From Bugula neritina (Eukaryota; Bryozoa; Gymnolaemata; Cheilostomatida; Bugulidae), in contig OZ037769.1 in NCBI GenBank assembly GCA_964035545.1, forward strand, positions 8,676,429 through 8,740,428: a stretch of 64,000 bases of DNA, read 5' to 3'. Of this stretch, positions 1 through 15,000 are shown piece after piece. Every line of letters starts with the position of its first letter. Within the stretch, counting starts at the first letter, position 1. The notes beneath the pieces are model-generated. The model did not search any database and was not told the DNA's origin. It was given only the letters and a program-made list of their open reading frames with translations. Position numbers and translations under genes: made by a program.

Positions 1-230
1 ATATAAAATATAAGTTTATATAGTGCCGTTCTCGAGATGTGTTTAAACGAAAGCCCATGCATCTGTGACTTTCTCATTATCATTTATAACTGTTATACAG
101 TATTTTGTTCATTAAATAATTCAACAGTCTGCACTTGGTTGGATTTTTACAAAATACAATCCTTAAAATAAGGTTATGAACTTACAAATGGTATAGTGCG
201 AGAATGTAAATCATTATTATTAGTACTTAC

Positions 231-1508
231 CTCATTTGTTTCTAGGGTAGCTCGGGTGCTATTGGTTTCAATTCTATCTGCTACAGAAGTATCACTGGTT
301 TCCATGGCAACTTCAGAGACAGTATCAACTTTTTCACTTTCACTCTCAAGACTGTCATTCTTGTCAACAGTCTGATGATCATTATTTATATCAAGCAGTT
401 CCTACAGGCAGAAGCAAATGTGTTTAAAATAAATTCTGTACCAGCCAGTGGTAGAATATTCAACCAGAAATATTTTAATGCATATATTTCTAAACGATAT
501 TTACACAATTAGAAAATTGGTGAAATACTCTCCACCTGAATGAAACCTATTCTAATCACTATTTCCTTTGTGGTACTGAGGACTGCAAGTTAATGAATCA
601 GCAATCAGGTCGAGTTAAACTGATTAAATCATCCCAGGATTTATTGCCTACTCATCATTTGCAATGGGTAGACCATTTAATAAAAATTTCTTTGGAAATA
701 GTCTATTAGAAATTCCTCAGTTATGGGTTTTAAGTAATTTATGCTTTACCTGATTTTGAATCACAATTATTAGCCTTCATTTTTATTAAAAATTAATGAA
801 ATTTTACTCAATTAAACATCTGCATGAAGGATGTGCCAGTACTGAGTTCACCATAATTTCAGTCAAGTCTACTGGTTAGGAAAGACTGCACCCTGATTGG
901 CTACTGCATGATACAATTCTCCAACATCGATAATTCCTGATAATTAGATCTTAGTGTGAAAATATCTATTGGTTTATCCTATCTTCCATATTCACACACC
1001 ATCTAGTTGATTTGATAGTACTTGTACATACTACATTCACAACAGTGCAGATTCAGTTCTAGCAGAGATGATGAAATGAATGCATTTTGAAGGAAGGGCA
1101 AAGTTTAAAGACCAACATACATACAGTTTCTGTAATTTTTATTGTAGTATGAATGAAGCATACCATTTATCAATAATAGTATTAGTTTACATGTAGTCAT
1201 CATTTTTATCAGACATTGCAAAATATGTGAACAGTTCTAATATGCAAAGTGCAAACAATGTGGAGCAAAATATGTTTACTTTCTTTGGGCGTCTTCACAG
1301 TTTCAGCTGGGCACAATTTACACATTTTTTCGTTTTCTTGTTTTAATTTTGTTGTTTGTATTTCCTCTAGTTAATATTAAGAGGTTGATCAATCAACTTG
1401 CAGTATCTACTTACTAGTTTCTATAGAATAACTTACCCCAAGTTTGGTGTTACTCAGCACATTTCTAGCAGCCTGTTTCAGCCAGCTTATAGGACCACTT
1501 GTAGCCAT
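231..1508 (-). CDS. Unrecognised protein, first two coding exons (partial)
   Basis: Minus-strand gene that runs off the left edge. Exon 1 is 1508-1437 (24 codons from ATG, beginning MATSGPISWLKQAARNVL) and ends at a GTAAGT donor in phase 0. The next exon, 401-231 (57 codons), starts after a TAG acceptor in phase 0 and ends at another GTAAGT donor. The matching phases and two consensus donors are the evidence for a real gene. The second exon is acidic and rich in Ser, Thr, Glu and Asp with no domain I recognise, so it is probably disordered. The first exon could form a short amphipathic helix. I do not recognise the family. The start is the only ATG near the exon 1 border; the 5' UTR probably lies within about 1510-1740, next to the palindrome. 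Confidence 0.5.
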
Positions 1509-1738
1509 CTTATCACAAACTGTTGCTCTTCCCACTTTCAATTAACAGTCATTTTCTAAAAATAAGTTTACGAAACTGATGAATAGGAAACTCTACTCAT
1601 GTAAAACTGATTAAATGGTGTTGGGAAATTTAATATTACAGCCTTAAGGTAATGCAACTCTATCTGTTTCCTTAATTACTAACCAAAGTACTAGCTGTCT
1701 GTTGACGTAATAGTAGCTGTGGCCTGTGCGCAGTTGAA

Positions 1739-2307
1739 GTTTAAAGAATCCCTGACACACTTCACCTATGCAATACTGAAATATTCTTATATATGTCAGT
1801 TTTCATTTGCATACTGCTTTAAGGTTGGACGCCTAAACAATTTTGTTTTATAATAAATTTTGTTCGAGTATGGCCTGAAATGATTTGGGATTTCTGATCG
1901 CTTGGAAATGAATTTTTCAGTCTGCTAAAAACTTTACTAATTATAGCTAACTTTCATTGCATGTTATTGTTGGCTGCTGCACTGCACAGTCTAATTACTG
2001 ATATGGCTTGAAAGTTTAAACTTTAAACTTTCAAGCCATCTCAGTGATTAGACTGTGCAGTGTAGCAGCTAACAATAGCATGCAATGAAAGTTAGCTATA
2101 ATTAGTAAAGTTTTTAGCAGACTGAAAAATTCATTTCCAAGCGATCAGAAATCCCAAATCATTTCAGGCCATACTCGAACAAAATTTATTATAAAACAAA
2201 ATTGTTTAGGCGTCCAACCTTAAAGCAGTATGCAAATGAAAACTGACATATAGGTATAAGAATATTTTAGTACTGCATAAGTGAAGTGGGTCAGGGATTC
2301 TTTAAAC
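1739..2307. repeat. Long near-perfect palindrome (inverted repeat, ~284-bp arms)
   Basis: The left arm (1739-about 2022) and right arm (about 2024-2307) are reverse complements with only scattered mismatches. They meet at a TTTAAACTTTAAA centre around 2023 with essentially no loop. The outer ends are GTTTAAAGAATCCCTGAC and its complement. No target duplication, TIR hallmark or gene was seen. It could be a foldback/MITE-like element, a head-to-head duplication or an assembly artefact. Confidence 0.9.
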
Positions 2308-5300
2308 AATATGAAAGTTATAGACACAAGTAAAGCTAACTGGAATACTTGCTGACTCAAGCACTTGAAATTCCTTGACTCAATTTGATCTACGTAGTTT
2401 AGCAAGTGACAAACACTCCACTGTTCTTTTTGCATAAATAAAATGGTGCAAGCAAGAAATTATTTCTGCTAAAAATATCACTTTCAATTTGTTTTTATTA
2501 CTTTTATTTTGATGTGGTAGTCAGCTTTAATAACACTTATGCATATTGTTTACAGAAACATCCAAATGTATAGAGAGGCTTTATTTAAATTTAAATTGAC
2601 AAGAGTCCACTCAGCTAAGTCATTGACTTACTGCATCACTTGGATAACTTTGCACTTTTTAGATTTTTGCTAGAAATAGTAGATACTTATTTAATCAAAT
2701 CATGAACAACTAATCACTACTCAGGTGGGGGGGGGGGCATAGGCAGCAGATGGTGGAAAGGAAGACAACTCCATAGCTATTAAAGAAGCCAATTTGAACT
2801 GATAATTTGAAACTGTCAAACTAAAAAAAAAATTCTGATTAGAACTTTCAAATGCAAGAAAGACACCATATTCCCTCATTACAATGTTACATGTTTTAAG
2901 TTTAGCTATACAGCCTTATCCAGTCAGTGGCATTGCATGTTAGCAATATTATTATGGTGATGAGATGGAAATCAGTCTTGGCATGTCTGCTATATTTAAT
3001 AGAATATCAATATAGTACATTATGCCTTAGGTCTTTGCTAATAGTGAATGAACCAATCAATAAACTCTTAAATTAGTGACTAGTGATAGTGTTATCACTA
3101 TTCACTAGTGACTAGTCTATAAACATAATCTGCACATCTGGCCTCTAAGCCTATGATCCCTGAACAGATATATTAACAAAAGGAGAAGCCCTAATCCTGC
3201 ATACATTTGCATACTGTTTTTTAAAATATGATATATGTTTGTGCTTTTTAATCAGCAACTAAAAGAACTATATAAGTATCTTTGTTTTTATTAAATAATT
3301 TTCTTAGTATTTTCTCGTTTCACTTATAGTATTTGCAGACAAATAATAATAAAGTCAGCGTAGAAATGTAATGGCGTAGTAACAATATTCTCCTGTCCTG
3401 TTAGTAGCAGTGCAGAGTTGCCAATTTTCGTCCATCCGTTACACCCACACATTATATATTTGCATAATTGCTTGCTGGCGCATGTGTTCAGTGTTATGTT
3501 TTTGTAAGAATTATTTCAACCAACCCTTTCCTAAGCTTTACCAATATTTTTCCCACTAAGACTGATTTCTTAAAAGTTTACTTTTCAATTTACTACTCTA
3601 CAATATAGTCCACTGCGTTACTGTTGTCAAATTAGGATGACTTACTGAAAGAGTTTGTAACTAGCTATAAGGGTAACACCCTTCTGAAATATACTAGTAC
3701 ACACTATAACACTCCTTGATCTTTATGTGTATGGCTAGTGGAATATGTGTATGCATGTTACACTAGCCAAACCTTCACCTATCAGTATGAAAACTATTAT
3801 GGTGGTAACAACACAAGAGATGTACAAAGCAAAGTGACGTCCTGCTGTGACATCAATAGATACTGTAACAGACAACCCAACTCGCAAACTTACACTTGAA
3901 GAGCCCAGTCTATTTATCGAATGATCTCACCACAGCTGCGTATAACATTGACAAGAAGTGAATAATCTACTGGTAGATGGTGATACACTGCAGTGTACTC
4001 ACGACAGTAGAAAGTGTCAAAATAGTAAGGCTGTAGTGCTGTTGCTGCTGATCACTGTTTCTCCAGTGTGTATTGCAATTATTGATTGAGTTTAGGAGTG
4101 AGATATACCCTTGTGGATATTCATTATGCTCATTAGATTACAGCCTCCCACAAATAATCTTTAAAATGTAACTAAATTAATCAATTCAGCAACACCTGTA
4201 CACTAGTGGCCTCACACCTGCATCACATACCTGTGCATCACAACACAGCCATAGCTGCTCAATCTAATCACTAGGATACCATCAGCTGACAAGATAGCAG
4301 TGCTATGCTATATGTCTATAGCTTGTAGCATCATAAAACCTGTGTGCTCTTAGAAAAGTCAGCTATTGTATAACAGATATTCTAGATTCTCTTAGCCTAC
4401 AGTGCAACACTTTATGTTTGATTTGACTTTTTATTTGTTTGGCTTTCTGGACCTCAGACAATTTTACAAAAATAGAACTGCACCCAATTGAGGTCAGTGC
4501 AGGGTCTCTAATTTTTAGTATAGCCAAAGTTTAGCAATAATTTGTACCACAAGAAGTTGTCTATTTAGAACTAAGAAAATTATACTTCTATAATTCCAAA
4601 CTTCAAACCAAACATAAAAATCTAAAGATAAAAACAAAAATCTACACACACTCTAGCCAAAAGTTGCATATGAGCAGCATTGCTGTTGATTGTGCCACAC
4701 TCTTGGATGCCACATTTAGACTAGGAACTTAACCTTTGATAGGGACAACCACCCAGTACTACTTTGAAAGGTCAACGTTAAACAGCGAATTTCCTAGATG
4801 TATAGTTTTCAGGTTGAATTTACAAGCCCTTCTATAATCTGTCTTAACATAACAAATCCTGGACATTTAATGGCAGATATGGAGAGTGGTCTAGGGGTTA
4901 CAGCGTGAACCCTTTTCATCAGGGGTTTTCTTACAGGAATGGTGACTATAAACTTGCATGACTTTTATGGAGAGTGAATACTTGCAAGACTTTAGACTAA
5001 GTCATTTTAGTTTTAAACATATTTTATGGGAGAGATGTTTCAGACAATAAAAAACCTAGTGACAACCAAAAAATTGGAGTACCATGAGTTTAGTTGTATC
5101 TTGAATAAGAAACAGCTGACTTTGTTTGATATCAAGATGTGAATTTGAGCTTAGCCTATATTTCTAATTTTTAGTTTAGTTTTTGAGGCTGCTTTAGTTC
5201 TCATACTGCTAATTGCATGGCAAGGCTATAATAAAATCCAAAAACTTGACAACAATATACCTAGCTCATTCATATTGAAAGTTTGGCTTTGACTATTTGG

Positions 5301-8300
5301 TGTAGAGTTGTAAGTCTTTATTAAAACTGCACGACTGTAATCGGTGCCTCAGTCTCAGTAGGGTATCGCCACTTAGAATCTCGGCACTGAATGGTAACAC
5401 AAAGTTTGCACAGAATAATCCTAGTCTCACAGTTGTTGCAACAGTCAATATGGCTTTACCTATTTTTAATTAGTGTTTCATTTATAAATTCTAATTTGGA
5501 GTTTGACCTTATTTTATTTTACAGACAGGTAACTTCTCATGCTACAAATGTCAATTAGGAGCAGTGGTGGAGAAGTTGAGATAGTTCAAGTTTTTCAAAT
5601 TTCTTTATAAACTTTGGTTTGGGGCACGGGATGAACTTCTTGCAAGAACATAAATTTTTTGCCACATCTTTAATCTAGAACACAGGCTTTTACCAATTTC
5701 TCCGTTACTGCACCTACTTCTAACATTATAAAACCTGTTATTTTGAGCCTGTTTAATATAGGTTGGAAAAATTAGCTTGTCTTGGCATTATAGTTCAAGA
5801 TTTTTAAGGATGTGTTGATCAGAGAACGTTACCTGCGCACTACATAATGAAGTTGAACTTAAAACCAAACTGCTCATCACAGCATTAGAACTGTAGTTCA
5901 ACAAATCCTTGACTGTAAGTAAAGCTCCTTTTTAGAACTTATCATCAGTCATAGATTAATCAACATAATATTTTGAGTGCAAATGGCAAGTCCCATTGAT
6001 GCATTCAGCTATCAATTGAACTTTGAGATTTTGTAGTGTTCTGTAAAATCTTTATAACAAGAATTTCAAGAGGTACTTGAGCTAGTTTGATTTCACACTA
6101 GAGCCATGCATCAAAGAATTAGGGTATGTACAGGTTGTAGAATGTAGGCTACAAGAGTGCTTCTAGTGTAGATTACAGCATTATACACTGCAGCTTGTTC
6201 CATGAAGTTAAACCACCAAGGTACTAACAGAATCAATGCAAATGAAAGTTAGATTTCTCGGAGCATTTAGTTGCCGTAGTGGAGAAGCTTTTATAGCCCA
6301 AGTTTGAGAAGTCAGATTGTAAATCTGTTCTAGCATAAATTCGTGGTCAAATATATTCTAGTGAACTGATTTTGAATACGTAGCAAATGATCTTGACTTT
6401 GTAACTTAGTGTAAGTTTTGGTGCTATAATTAATTAATATAATTAATTATGGTCAAGTTATGATGTAATTCGGAGTGCTATCTTCCAGCAATAACTAGTA
6501 GTACACCAATATACCAGTGAAATCTATATTATCATTATGTCAATCACTAATGTAAGACTCAGTTCGATATCCCTAGACTAATCGATAATAGTTAATACGT
6601 TTAACCTACTATAGCTACAGTAATAGTTCAGCTAATTTCAAATGCAAATTATCTTTTCAATTTGAAATAACTGGAAAATGAATATCAAAATTATAATTAT
6701 GAGTTTACAACTAATTACAAGATTAAATTCTAACAGAATTAAATAAACTCACCAGTAAACCAGTGCATCTATGTACTAACTACACATCAGGCATCAGCAT
6801 TCTAAGCCACGCATTAGCAAAGAAGATGTAGTTACTACAATATTGTACTAACAATGTTTGTGTAGCTGTCCAAGTTTGAAAATATCCTTGTGAAAGATTC
6901 ACTGCAGCATATTCCACTCACACAGCTCAGTTACTCTCCTAACTATTGAGTATATTGTAGGTATACTAGCAGCTGGTACTTGGCCGAGAGTAGAGCTATA
7001 CTGATTGGCTGGTGACGCAGATTATACTAGCATAATGTGACATACTACATAATTAATATAGTAATAAATATTATACTGTCTAAACTGACAACATATATTA
7101 TATATTGATGCCCTTGAGCTGTACTTACAGTTTTAAGCAGTGATAGAAGTCGGTGCATCAAATATATCTGCAGTTTGACACTTTCCTGTACTTTCCTTGT
7201 GTGATGCTGGTGTCCCACAGATCATATCAAAGTATTAATCATGAAGACTTTCAATACAAGGAAAAAGCAAGTATACTATCACATTAACTAATCACATCTA
7301 TCTACTAGAAATTAATTAGCTGCGTACATTGACATTTACGGAAAAAAACTTGATTAAGGAGCCTTGCTTAATCTCTAATGAGAACGTTGAAGAGACCTGC
7401 CATCTAATTGGCTTATATCTGAGGTTCAGGCCAATAGAGGACAAACTATAATCCATGCAGTTGAGTTTCATTTATAGTTCAGTGTGTATAAGTCTATAGT
7501 TTAACATAGCAGATACGTTCCTTTATGCTCTTTAGTATAGTGGGTGGTAAGCCTTCAGGGGTGGAGTAACTGGATTATATGCAACTGTTTCAACTGTGTA
7601 TATTTTACTATAATGGTTGTGTGTCAATTCACGTGTCCAACAATGATGATGGTACAGGCGTATTTCTGAGTGGAGGAGCCATTTATAGATGTTGACCCTC
7701 TTCCATGGCACAAAACAACAGATGGATGTTTGTGAATAGAAAATAATTATGAGTAATCAGTTAGCAAAAATGTGTTATTTAGATCCGCTTCTAGAAGGAA
7801 GTTGCTGTTCATAAATAAAGTAAGTCTATAAAAAGTCTTGATCAATCTTTGCACTCAAATAAATTAAATTTCATTTTGATGTCACCATTTTAGTATGTAA
7901 ATCTGAGATTACAAATTCACTGTTCCAGATTAGAATTTCCTGTTTTTAAGCTTTATAGATACATGTAGCGTATACTTATTGTAGTTGTTTTATAATCCGT
8001 TTTAAAAGTCGCATATAGCTTACCCAATGTAAATAATGTTTGTACGGTATTGTTGCTGAGTCATTTATTAATTTAGACTAATGATTTTAGATAATTATTA
8101 TTTTACTTTTGATTGTGTCAATCAACAATCATGCTAATGCTGCACCAGATATAATTTAGTATTGATGCTTTAGTCAATTGTATAGTAGCAGCAATTTAGG
8201 TGCGACAGCTATATCTACATTAAAAATTTCGGTTGCAATTTCTATGATTCCAATTAGTTTTATTCATTTCATAACTTCTGCATTAATGGCTCACACAGGC

Positions 8301-9920
8301 CTGAGGTCTCCTGTTCACAGTGTTTCTGCTTTGTCTGTTGTAAAGGTTATTCGTCAGTATATTTATTTTCATTTGGCATTTAAACCTACTAGCAGCATTT
8401 GAGTTTCCTTGGATAAGTTTGCTTGTTGTTGTATGCATATTTCTTTTAAGATTTTTTAAGCTAATTTGAATTTTTTTCTCAACTACACAAAAAACTTCTG
8501 TTCCAATATGCCAAGATTTGTGAGTTGACACTTCCACTGTTGCACTCTTTCTAACTACTTGTACGTCTCTTAGAAACTCTTTGCATTATAGTGAACCAAT
8601 GACCATTTGTACCTTCCTCTTCACCACTCTAGACATCAAAACGGCAGCAGTGGCAGCAGCACTCATATCTACCAGCTACCTGTAACTATAAATAGTTCAC
8701 CTGTAAGTGACGGACATAAATAGGTAGATCATAGATAAAGGATGAAATAGGCTCTGTATTGAGTTGTGTGACAATCAGCTGTACACAAACTGCTTAACTT
8801 AACATTCCTTATGGTCATTCTTAGCATTTTAAGCTATAGTGAATAAAGTGCCATTACATGATGTAGCTATATCTTTTCTGCTTGGTAATAAAATGGCCTA
8901 CCTTTATCTGTTGCTATAAGTTTTACGGTTTAAAGCTGTTCTATCAGATATGAATGAGGTGATTTGTTAAAGGATCTGTAATAATCTTGCGAAATTGCAC
9001 ACTTTTAAGTTAAATTGAAAAACAACAGATTACTGTCAAATGGTTGCATTGTATTGTGTTTGACTGCTTTTGTACAATTTATAAAGCTGTATATTTAAGC
9101 ATTAAACTTTCTAGCCAGTATTGCAACTTTTTATGGTATATAGAATATAGATGATTTATTTTTAGTATAAATATAAATTATAGGAAATATAAAATAACTA
9201 CAAAAACTTAATTGATAGTAAAATAATTGTAATAATAGCTAAAAATGTTATCCTAAAGATATGCATCACATAAAACATAAATACATGGTTATAGTATATG
9301 TATATAAAACTATTTTAGATTATAATTATACAAAATGTTGCACTTTGCAGTATGTACATGATTTATTTTCTTTATTGATTAAAGATATACGTAATAATTC
9401 CTATAATAGGAAATGCGCATTTGCAAAGAATATTCCCAATTATATACAACTGATATTTACAATAACTTAGAGCATATTCACGTGTAGGTCAGGAGTTGTG
9501 TTTTCTCAAGATTTTGCATGTGTAATTAAGAGTTGTCCTCTTTCAAAACATCTGCAGAGTAGCTGATTTATAGTTTACACACATCATAGCTGACACACAA
9601 AGTTGAAAAATAGCACATATCCAGTGACTCACACTGTTCCGTGACTTGCATCATTTGAAACTTTGTTTGAAGTAGTTTAGAAATGCTTGATATATAGTCA
9701 ATAATGTAATGTTTGAAAATATTGATGCTGAGATACAATGGTGAATGGTCTGGTAGAGTATCTTATTTGCTGATGGTGACATTAACACGTGGAATTACCA
9801 ATAATAACATTTTCTAATCAAATTTTATTGTAGTTTCTACTTTATCATATATACACACTATGCTCTGTCCCTATAAATTAAGAGCTCTTTTAAGTGGTAA
9901 ACTATAATACTCAGATATAA
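2308..9920. other. Gene-poor stretch
   Basis: No convincing coding exon was found on either strand. The short ORFs here have no recognisable domain, no splice-site support and AT-driven composition. The stretch holds a SINE remnant (4877-4975), a G run near 2726-2737 and many short A/T runs. It could be intergenic or intronic DNA. Confidence 0.6.
4877..4975 (+). mobile_element. tRNA-derived SINE, internally deleted copy
   Basis: It starts with a box-A-like tRNA head (GTGGTCTAGGGGTTACAGCG) matching the SINEs at 10870 and 63447. It then jumps to the tail block (TTACAGGAATGGTGACTATAAACTT) shared with 11046-11080. The box B and body of the fuller copies are missing. Confidence 0.65.
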
Positions 9921-10313
<393 letters not shown>

Positions 10314-10869
10314 GAATGTTGCTGTAGACTTTTGAGTAGGTTTGACAGCAAGACTCAATTGCTGTGGCTATGAAATTGCTTATAAAAGTCTACCTTTTAT
10401 CAGGTTTTGTGGTATTACATCTTTATTAATGAATTTGAGCAAATTACATCCTTCAAAACACGTATTAGCACATGCAAACTGTTATAGCAGGTTTGTAGTA
10501 TACTCAATATAATAAAATTTTATGTGCCCGATGGCCATAGCAGAGAAGATAACTCTGTAATGATATTAGTTTTTGCCCGCCAGCCATAATTTTCGAGGGT
10601 TCATTAGCCTAAAACAGTATCATTATTAGCTATATCATTTCTATTACAAGATGAACAACATAATATAATACATCATAGAACAATGTTACAATGCATCATA
10701 TTTAGATAATGTTCATGTATTATATTCTTATTGTAATGTATAAATTAAACCAATGCAGGTGTATATAATAGACATGCCTCCAGGCTCCAACTACATATTC
10801 ATTTAGAGTTCAGACTACATGTACATTTTATAGCTTAAATATATTTATTGTTCTATCATCTTATACAAG

Positions 10870-11085
10870 GGAGCAGCCGTGCTCTAGGAGAACTAGAGTG
10901 TTGCCTTATTAAACACCAAGTCATGGGTTCAAACACCAGTGAAGGCTTTTGCTGATGTTTGGAAGAGCATCCAGTCATAACTGCTCCTGTGCTACATATG
11001 AATTAGGTTTTAGCCTGCTTTAAAAACTCTTTGCCATTAGGGGTTCTTACAGGGATAGTGACTATAAACTTGTGTGAGTTTTTTA
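10870..11085 (+). mobile_element. tRNA-derived SINE, fullest copy
   Basis: The tRNA-like head (about 10870-10942) has a box-A-like GTGCTCTAGGAGAACTAGAG and a box-B-like GGGTTCAAACACC. A body follows (GAGCATCCAGTCATAACTGC and beyond), then a tail block at about 11040-11085 shared with the 4877 copy. The head and body are shared with the copy at 63447. Three copies sharing different segments define a dispersed SINE family. This one runs to about 215 bp. Confidence 0.75.
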
Positions 11086-12024
11086 TTGTTCTATTCACTG
11101 CCAGTCCTCTATGAAAATATTTTGCCCCTGTGATTCATTTTAAGTCATCTATAAGCCTTTCTGTTTATCAACACATTTGCTTGCAACACTTTGCATGCAG
11201 CATCGCATACTCAAAGTTATAGAAAATAATTATGCGATGCATGCAAGAGAAAATATGTTCATGCACGTTTCCACGTAACGTAGGATTACTCATAGAACAT
11301 AACTACATTTCAACTTTAAACTGCAAAAATGTTTCTAATCTTTACTAGTTGAAAAGTATTTCAATGCCATCCCTACTTAGAATATATCAACTGGTATTCT
11401 TTGAAAATGCTAACCATTAATAATTAACAATGTTTTATTTGTGCCAATAGCAGGGCCTGGAATTTATTTGAAGCTTGAAGCCACAAATACATTTAAAAAC
11501 CACTAAAACTTAATGCTAGATAATGAAGCAATGAAAAAATTAGACAACCCTGTGTTCTGAACTAAAAGCCTAGCAAAAGAAGTTGTGCTCATTTTAGAGT
11601 TTTAGCCCCCACCCCATGCTAGTCAAAATTCATAAAGATAATCAAAGAACTTAAACTATTGAAATTTCCTTGTTATTGCATCAAGAAGCCTTGGCATGTT
11701 TCAATGTTTTGTTATACCTATACCTGTTCATTTGATTTCAGGCCAAACAGCTCAAAGTTTTTAAATACAAAATCATATTATGGTAAACATTTTAAATGAT
11801 AAATTAAAGCTCAGATATTATAAATCATTATAGTATAGTTTTTACTGTATGAGTCTATATGTGCATGCTTGTGCCAAGGATGTTATGTAAGCATTTGTAG
11901 GAAGAGTATGTATAATATTTAGAAGCTTATATTGTAGGTACTGCAGCTAATAATAATTATATTTAGGACCTCACCTTTTGAAATTATTTACTCGGTCTTC
12001 CTGCTAATTATAAGTGTTGTGCCT
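11086..12024. other. No gene seen
   Basis: AT-rich sequence downstream of the minus-strand ITPRID-like gene, presumably containing its 3' UTR and polyadenylation region. No other feature was recognised. Confidence 0.5.
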
Positions 12025-15000
12025 TCAATGTTGAGTAATTGTCTGACTTTCACTCACAGAATGTGAATTCTGGCGAGAACATCTGCATTGCACATCTGCA
12101 GTTGAAGATTCTTTTGCAATTACCGATGAACTACTTGAGGATCTAGACCTTTGGGTATTGGCAGCTGAGCAAACTCTATATCTTCTCTTTCTTACTAATT
12201 CAGTTTCGTTGTGCACTTTGACACCATTTATTTGATTTTCAGCAGTACCATTCAATTTGAAGTCTATGGTTGTTTTCTTTGCCTTAACCATGGTTAAGTC
12301 AGCACCAACTGAGTGTTGATGCAACAGTGAATCAGCACTGCATAATTTTTGTTGATGGCAAATTTCTAACTGTGTTCCAGTTATAGCTGTTAAAGATTCT
12401 ACAGAATCTACCAAGGAGCTGTTGATGGGATGGTCTTTGAGCGTATGTTGTGTACTCAACCAGTCAGACTTTACATGGTTTAAACTTATTCCATTTTCTT
12501 TGCTTGTTTTTTCTTTACACATGTCAGCATCAGTGATATTTATACCAGTGTCAAAGTTACATTTAGAATCAATGAGCTTCGAACTGGCAGAGTTCATCAA
12601 CTTTATATCTGTAATCTGGGAAAAGGAGCCTTCTGTTCCATAGTCAGTGTTGCCGACATTTGTTTCTTGACTTGTCTCTTCACTCTCCACAGAAACATCT
12701 TTGGCTTCTGTAAAGACCTCTTCTGGACAATCACTTGCACTACATTGAGGATTAGGAAATGTAAACTGTGGTACACGGCAGTTGAGTCTAATCGGTGAAA
12801 TTTCCCCCTCGGAAGAGTCATCAGTGATGTCACGGGACGCGAGTGACTCAGCGGACAGCTGCGGGGTGAACCTCCTCTCTGAACCTGCAAACAGCATGAT
12901 ACTAGCAAGTTGAACCGTGATTTAATACAAACACTGACAAACTGTGTGATATTCTGGGTCTTTTTCCAGAAAATGTTGGCGGATGTTTCATGTACCTCAG
13001 ACTAATAAACTGCCTATAGTTGTAAAGTTGTTAAATGGACTACAGAGATTTTACTTTTAGCTATATTTTATGCATGGTTTATTTATGGGAATTAACAGGA
13101 TGTGTTTAACAATATCTATATTGCTAATGATCATTGAATCTATTTTAAAAAAAAGTTTACTATATTGGTGACTTTGTTCAAAGTTGGTTATATTTACTCC
13201 TTTACAATAAAAATATAGATTTGCTCCAACATTTTTAATAGATTTCACTTCGTGCAAACATTTAAGTTTTCAGTTTATCTGTTCGAATTTATTGAAAATC
13301 TATTAAGGCAACTAGAATTTGTTTTTTTTCTCTCGTGTGAAATCAGCACAACTAAATCTATAATTACTAAAAACTAAATTTATTGAATCAATATACGCTT
13401 ATAGTAAACGTCCTGATATATAACAATTTGGCCGATCACCATAGAAACCATAACACTATTAATATCCAATTTATTATAAACATAAATCACTGTTATAAAG
13501 GCAATTTTTTAACAAAGTAAAACATGAAGACTAGAGCAAAATGCAGAAGGTGTGAAGCTCATATTGGTATCTCAGCCAAGCCCACCATCCAGATTAGTTC
13601 CTTGACTTAGCAATGGCATTACAATTACTCTGCTAATTTGTAACAAGTTTTTCCGCTCTAACTTACTATCAGCCATTACTTCACAAAACTTAGCGTGTGA
13701 GAAGCATTATTTATTATAATGTATAGATAACATATATCAAATACAAGGTAAAAGTTAAACTTGCTTAGCTCATTGGTCTTTGTAAGCAGTTTTCAAAACA
13801 GCTTCTTTAATAGGAGTTATCACTCCACGTTGTAGCATATACTAGAGTAGGTACTGCAAGAGTTGAACAAATAGTAAATACTTACTAGCCTCTGTTTCTT
13901 CAATAGCTGATAACGTGTGTGCCCAGAGGCTAGATATAGGTTTACTTGTAGCTGGACTCGGCGGAGGTGTATAAGCTAGAGATGACATCCAGGCTTCTAG
14001 GAGAGTGTTTGATGAGACTTTCTTAGAAGACAGAATAGCTGCAAGCTCTCTGTGTAAAGAGGTGCAATGTGCAGACACACCGTTGTCATGGTAACAGCTT
14101 GGAAGACGATGTAACATCCTGTTTACTGCTAAGTTGAAAATATTATGACAAAGCATAATGTAAATTAAATTTGCAAGGGTGTAACTTTTAATTAGGTTGT
14201 GTGTAAAAGTATAAATAGAGGTGATGTATTACAAAAACCTGTGTAAAAAGCTGATAGCAAAATCTATAATAGATATATCATATCTTGATACAAGATTACA
14301 TAGCCATGTGTAGCAATTAATAAGTAGAGTCAAATGACTGTAAGCTTAAGTAGATCACTCATCAGTTACTGTATAGCTCTCTTATATTGTTCAACTTATT
14401 GGCATGTTGACTACAAACTTAGCTTATCATATCTGGAAGACTCCACGACAAACTGCTGAAAATATCTTGAAACTTTCACAAATGAATACTCCACTACTCA
14501 AACTCAAAAAATTAATGTTCATCACTAGCTATTTCACCTGAATAACTCTATTCCAATTATACAAGGATGTCACTATCCCAGGATATTCGTTTTGGTGACA
14601 TCATTAGACTAATTAAGATACTATTTGTCTTTTATTGCTTATACTAAGTGTTTAATTATTTTATTTTATTTTACCAATTATCAACTTGATAATAGTTTTA
14701 GTTATTATTTGTTAGCATTTTCAGGGAAACATTCAATTATGCATTGTTCAATATCTCAATTTTAAGTTTACCTGGTTTTGCCTGCACCTATAAGCTGACA
14801 TAATCACTAGTTTAAAAGCAGAACAACTTCTTTCTAAGGTTTCAGATATCAGATCTCAGAGAATAGTTGTGCTGTTTATTTATAAGTCACTGACAGCCTC
14901 AGTACTGGAGAGTCACTTGAACCAATTTAATTAGCATTTAAATTATTTTGTACTAGTAAACATATTTACTGTTAGTATTTGTTTAGCCAACTGGCAGGCT

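Noticed and set aside
8178-8537. Overlapping 74- and 84-codon frames on opposite strands
   Set aside because: No domain, no splice sites in phase and no composition shift relative to surrounding AT-rich DNA.
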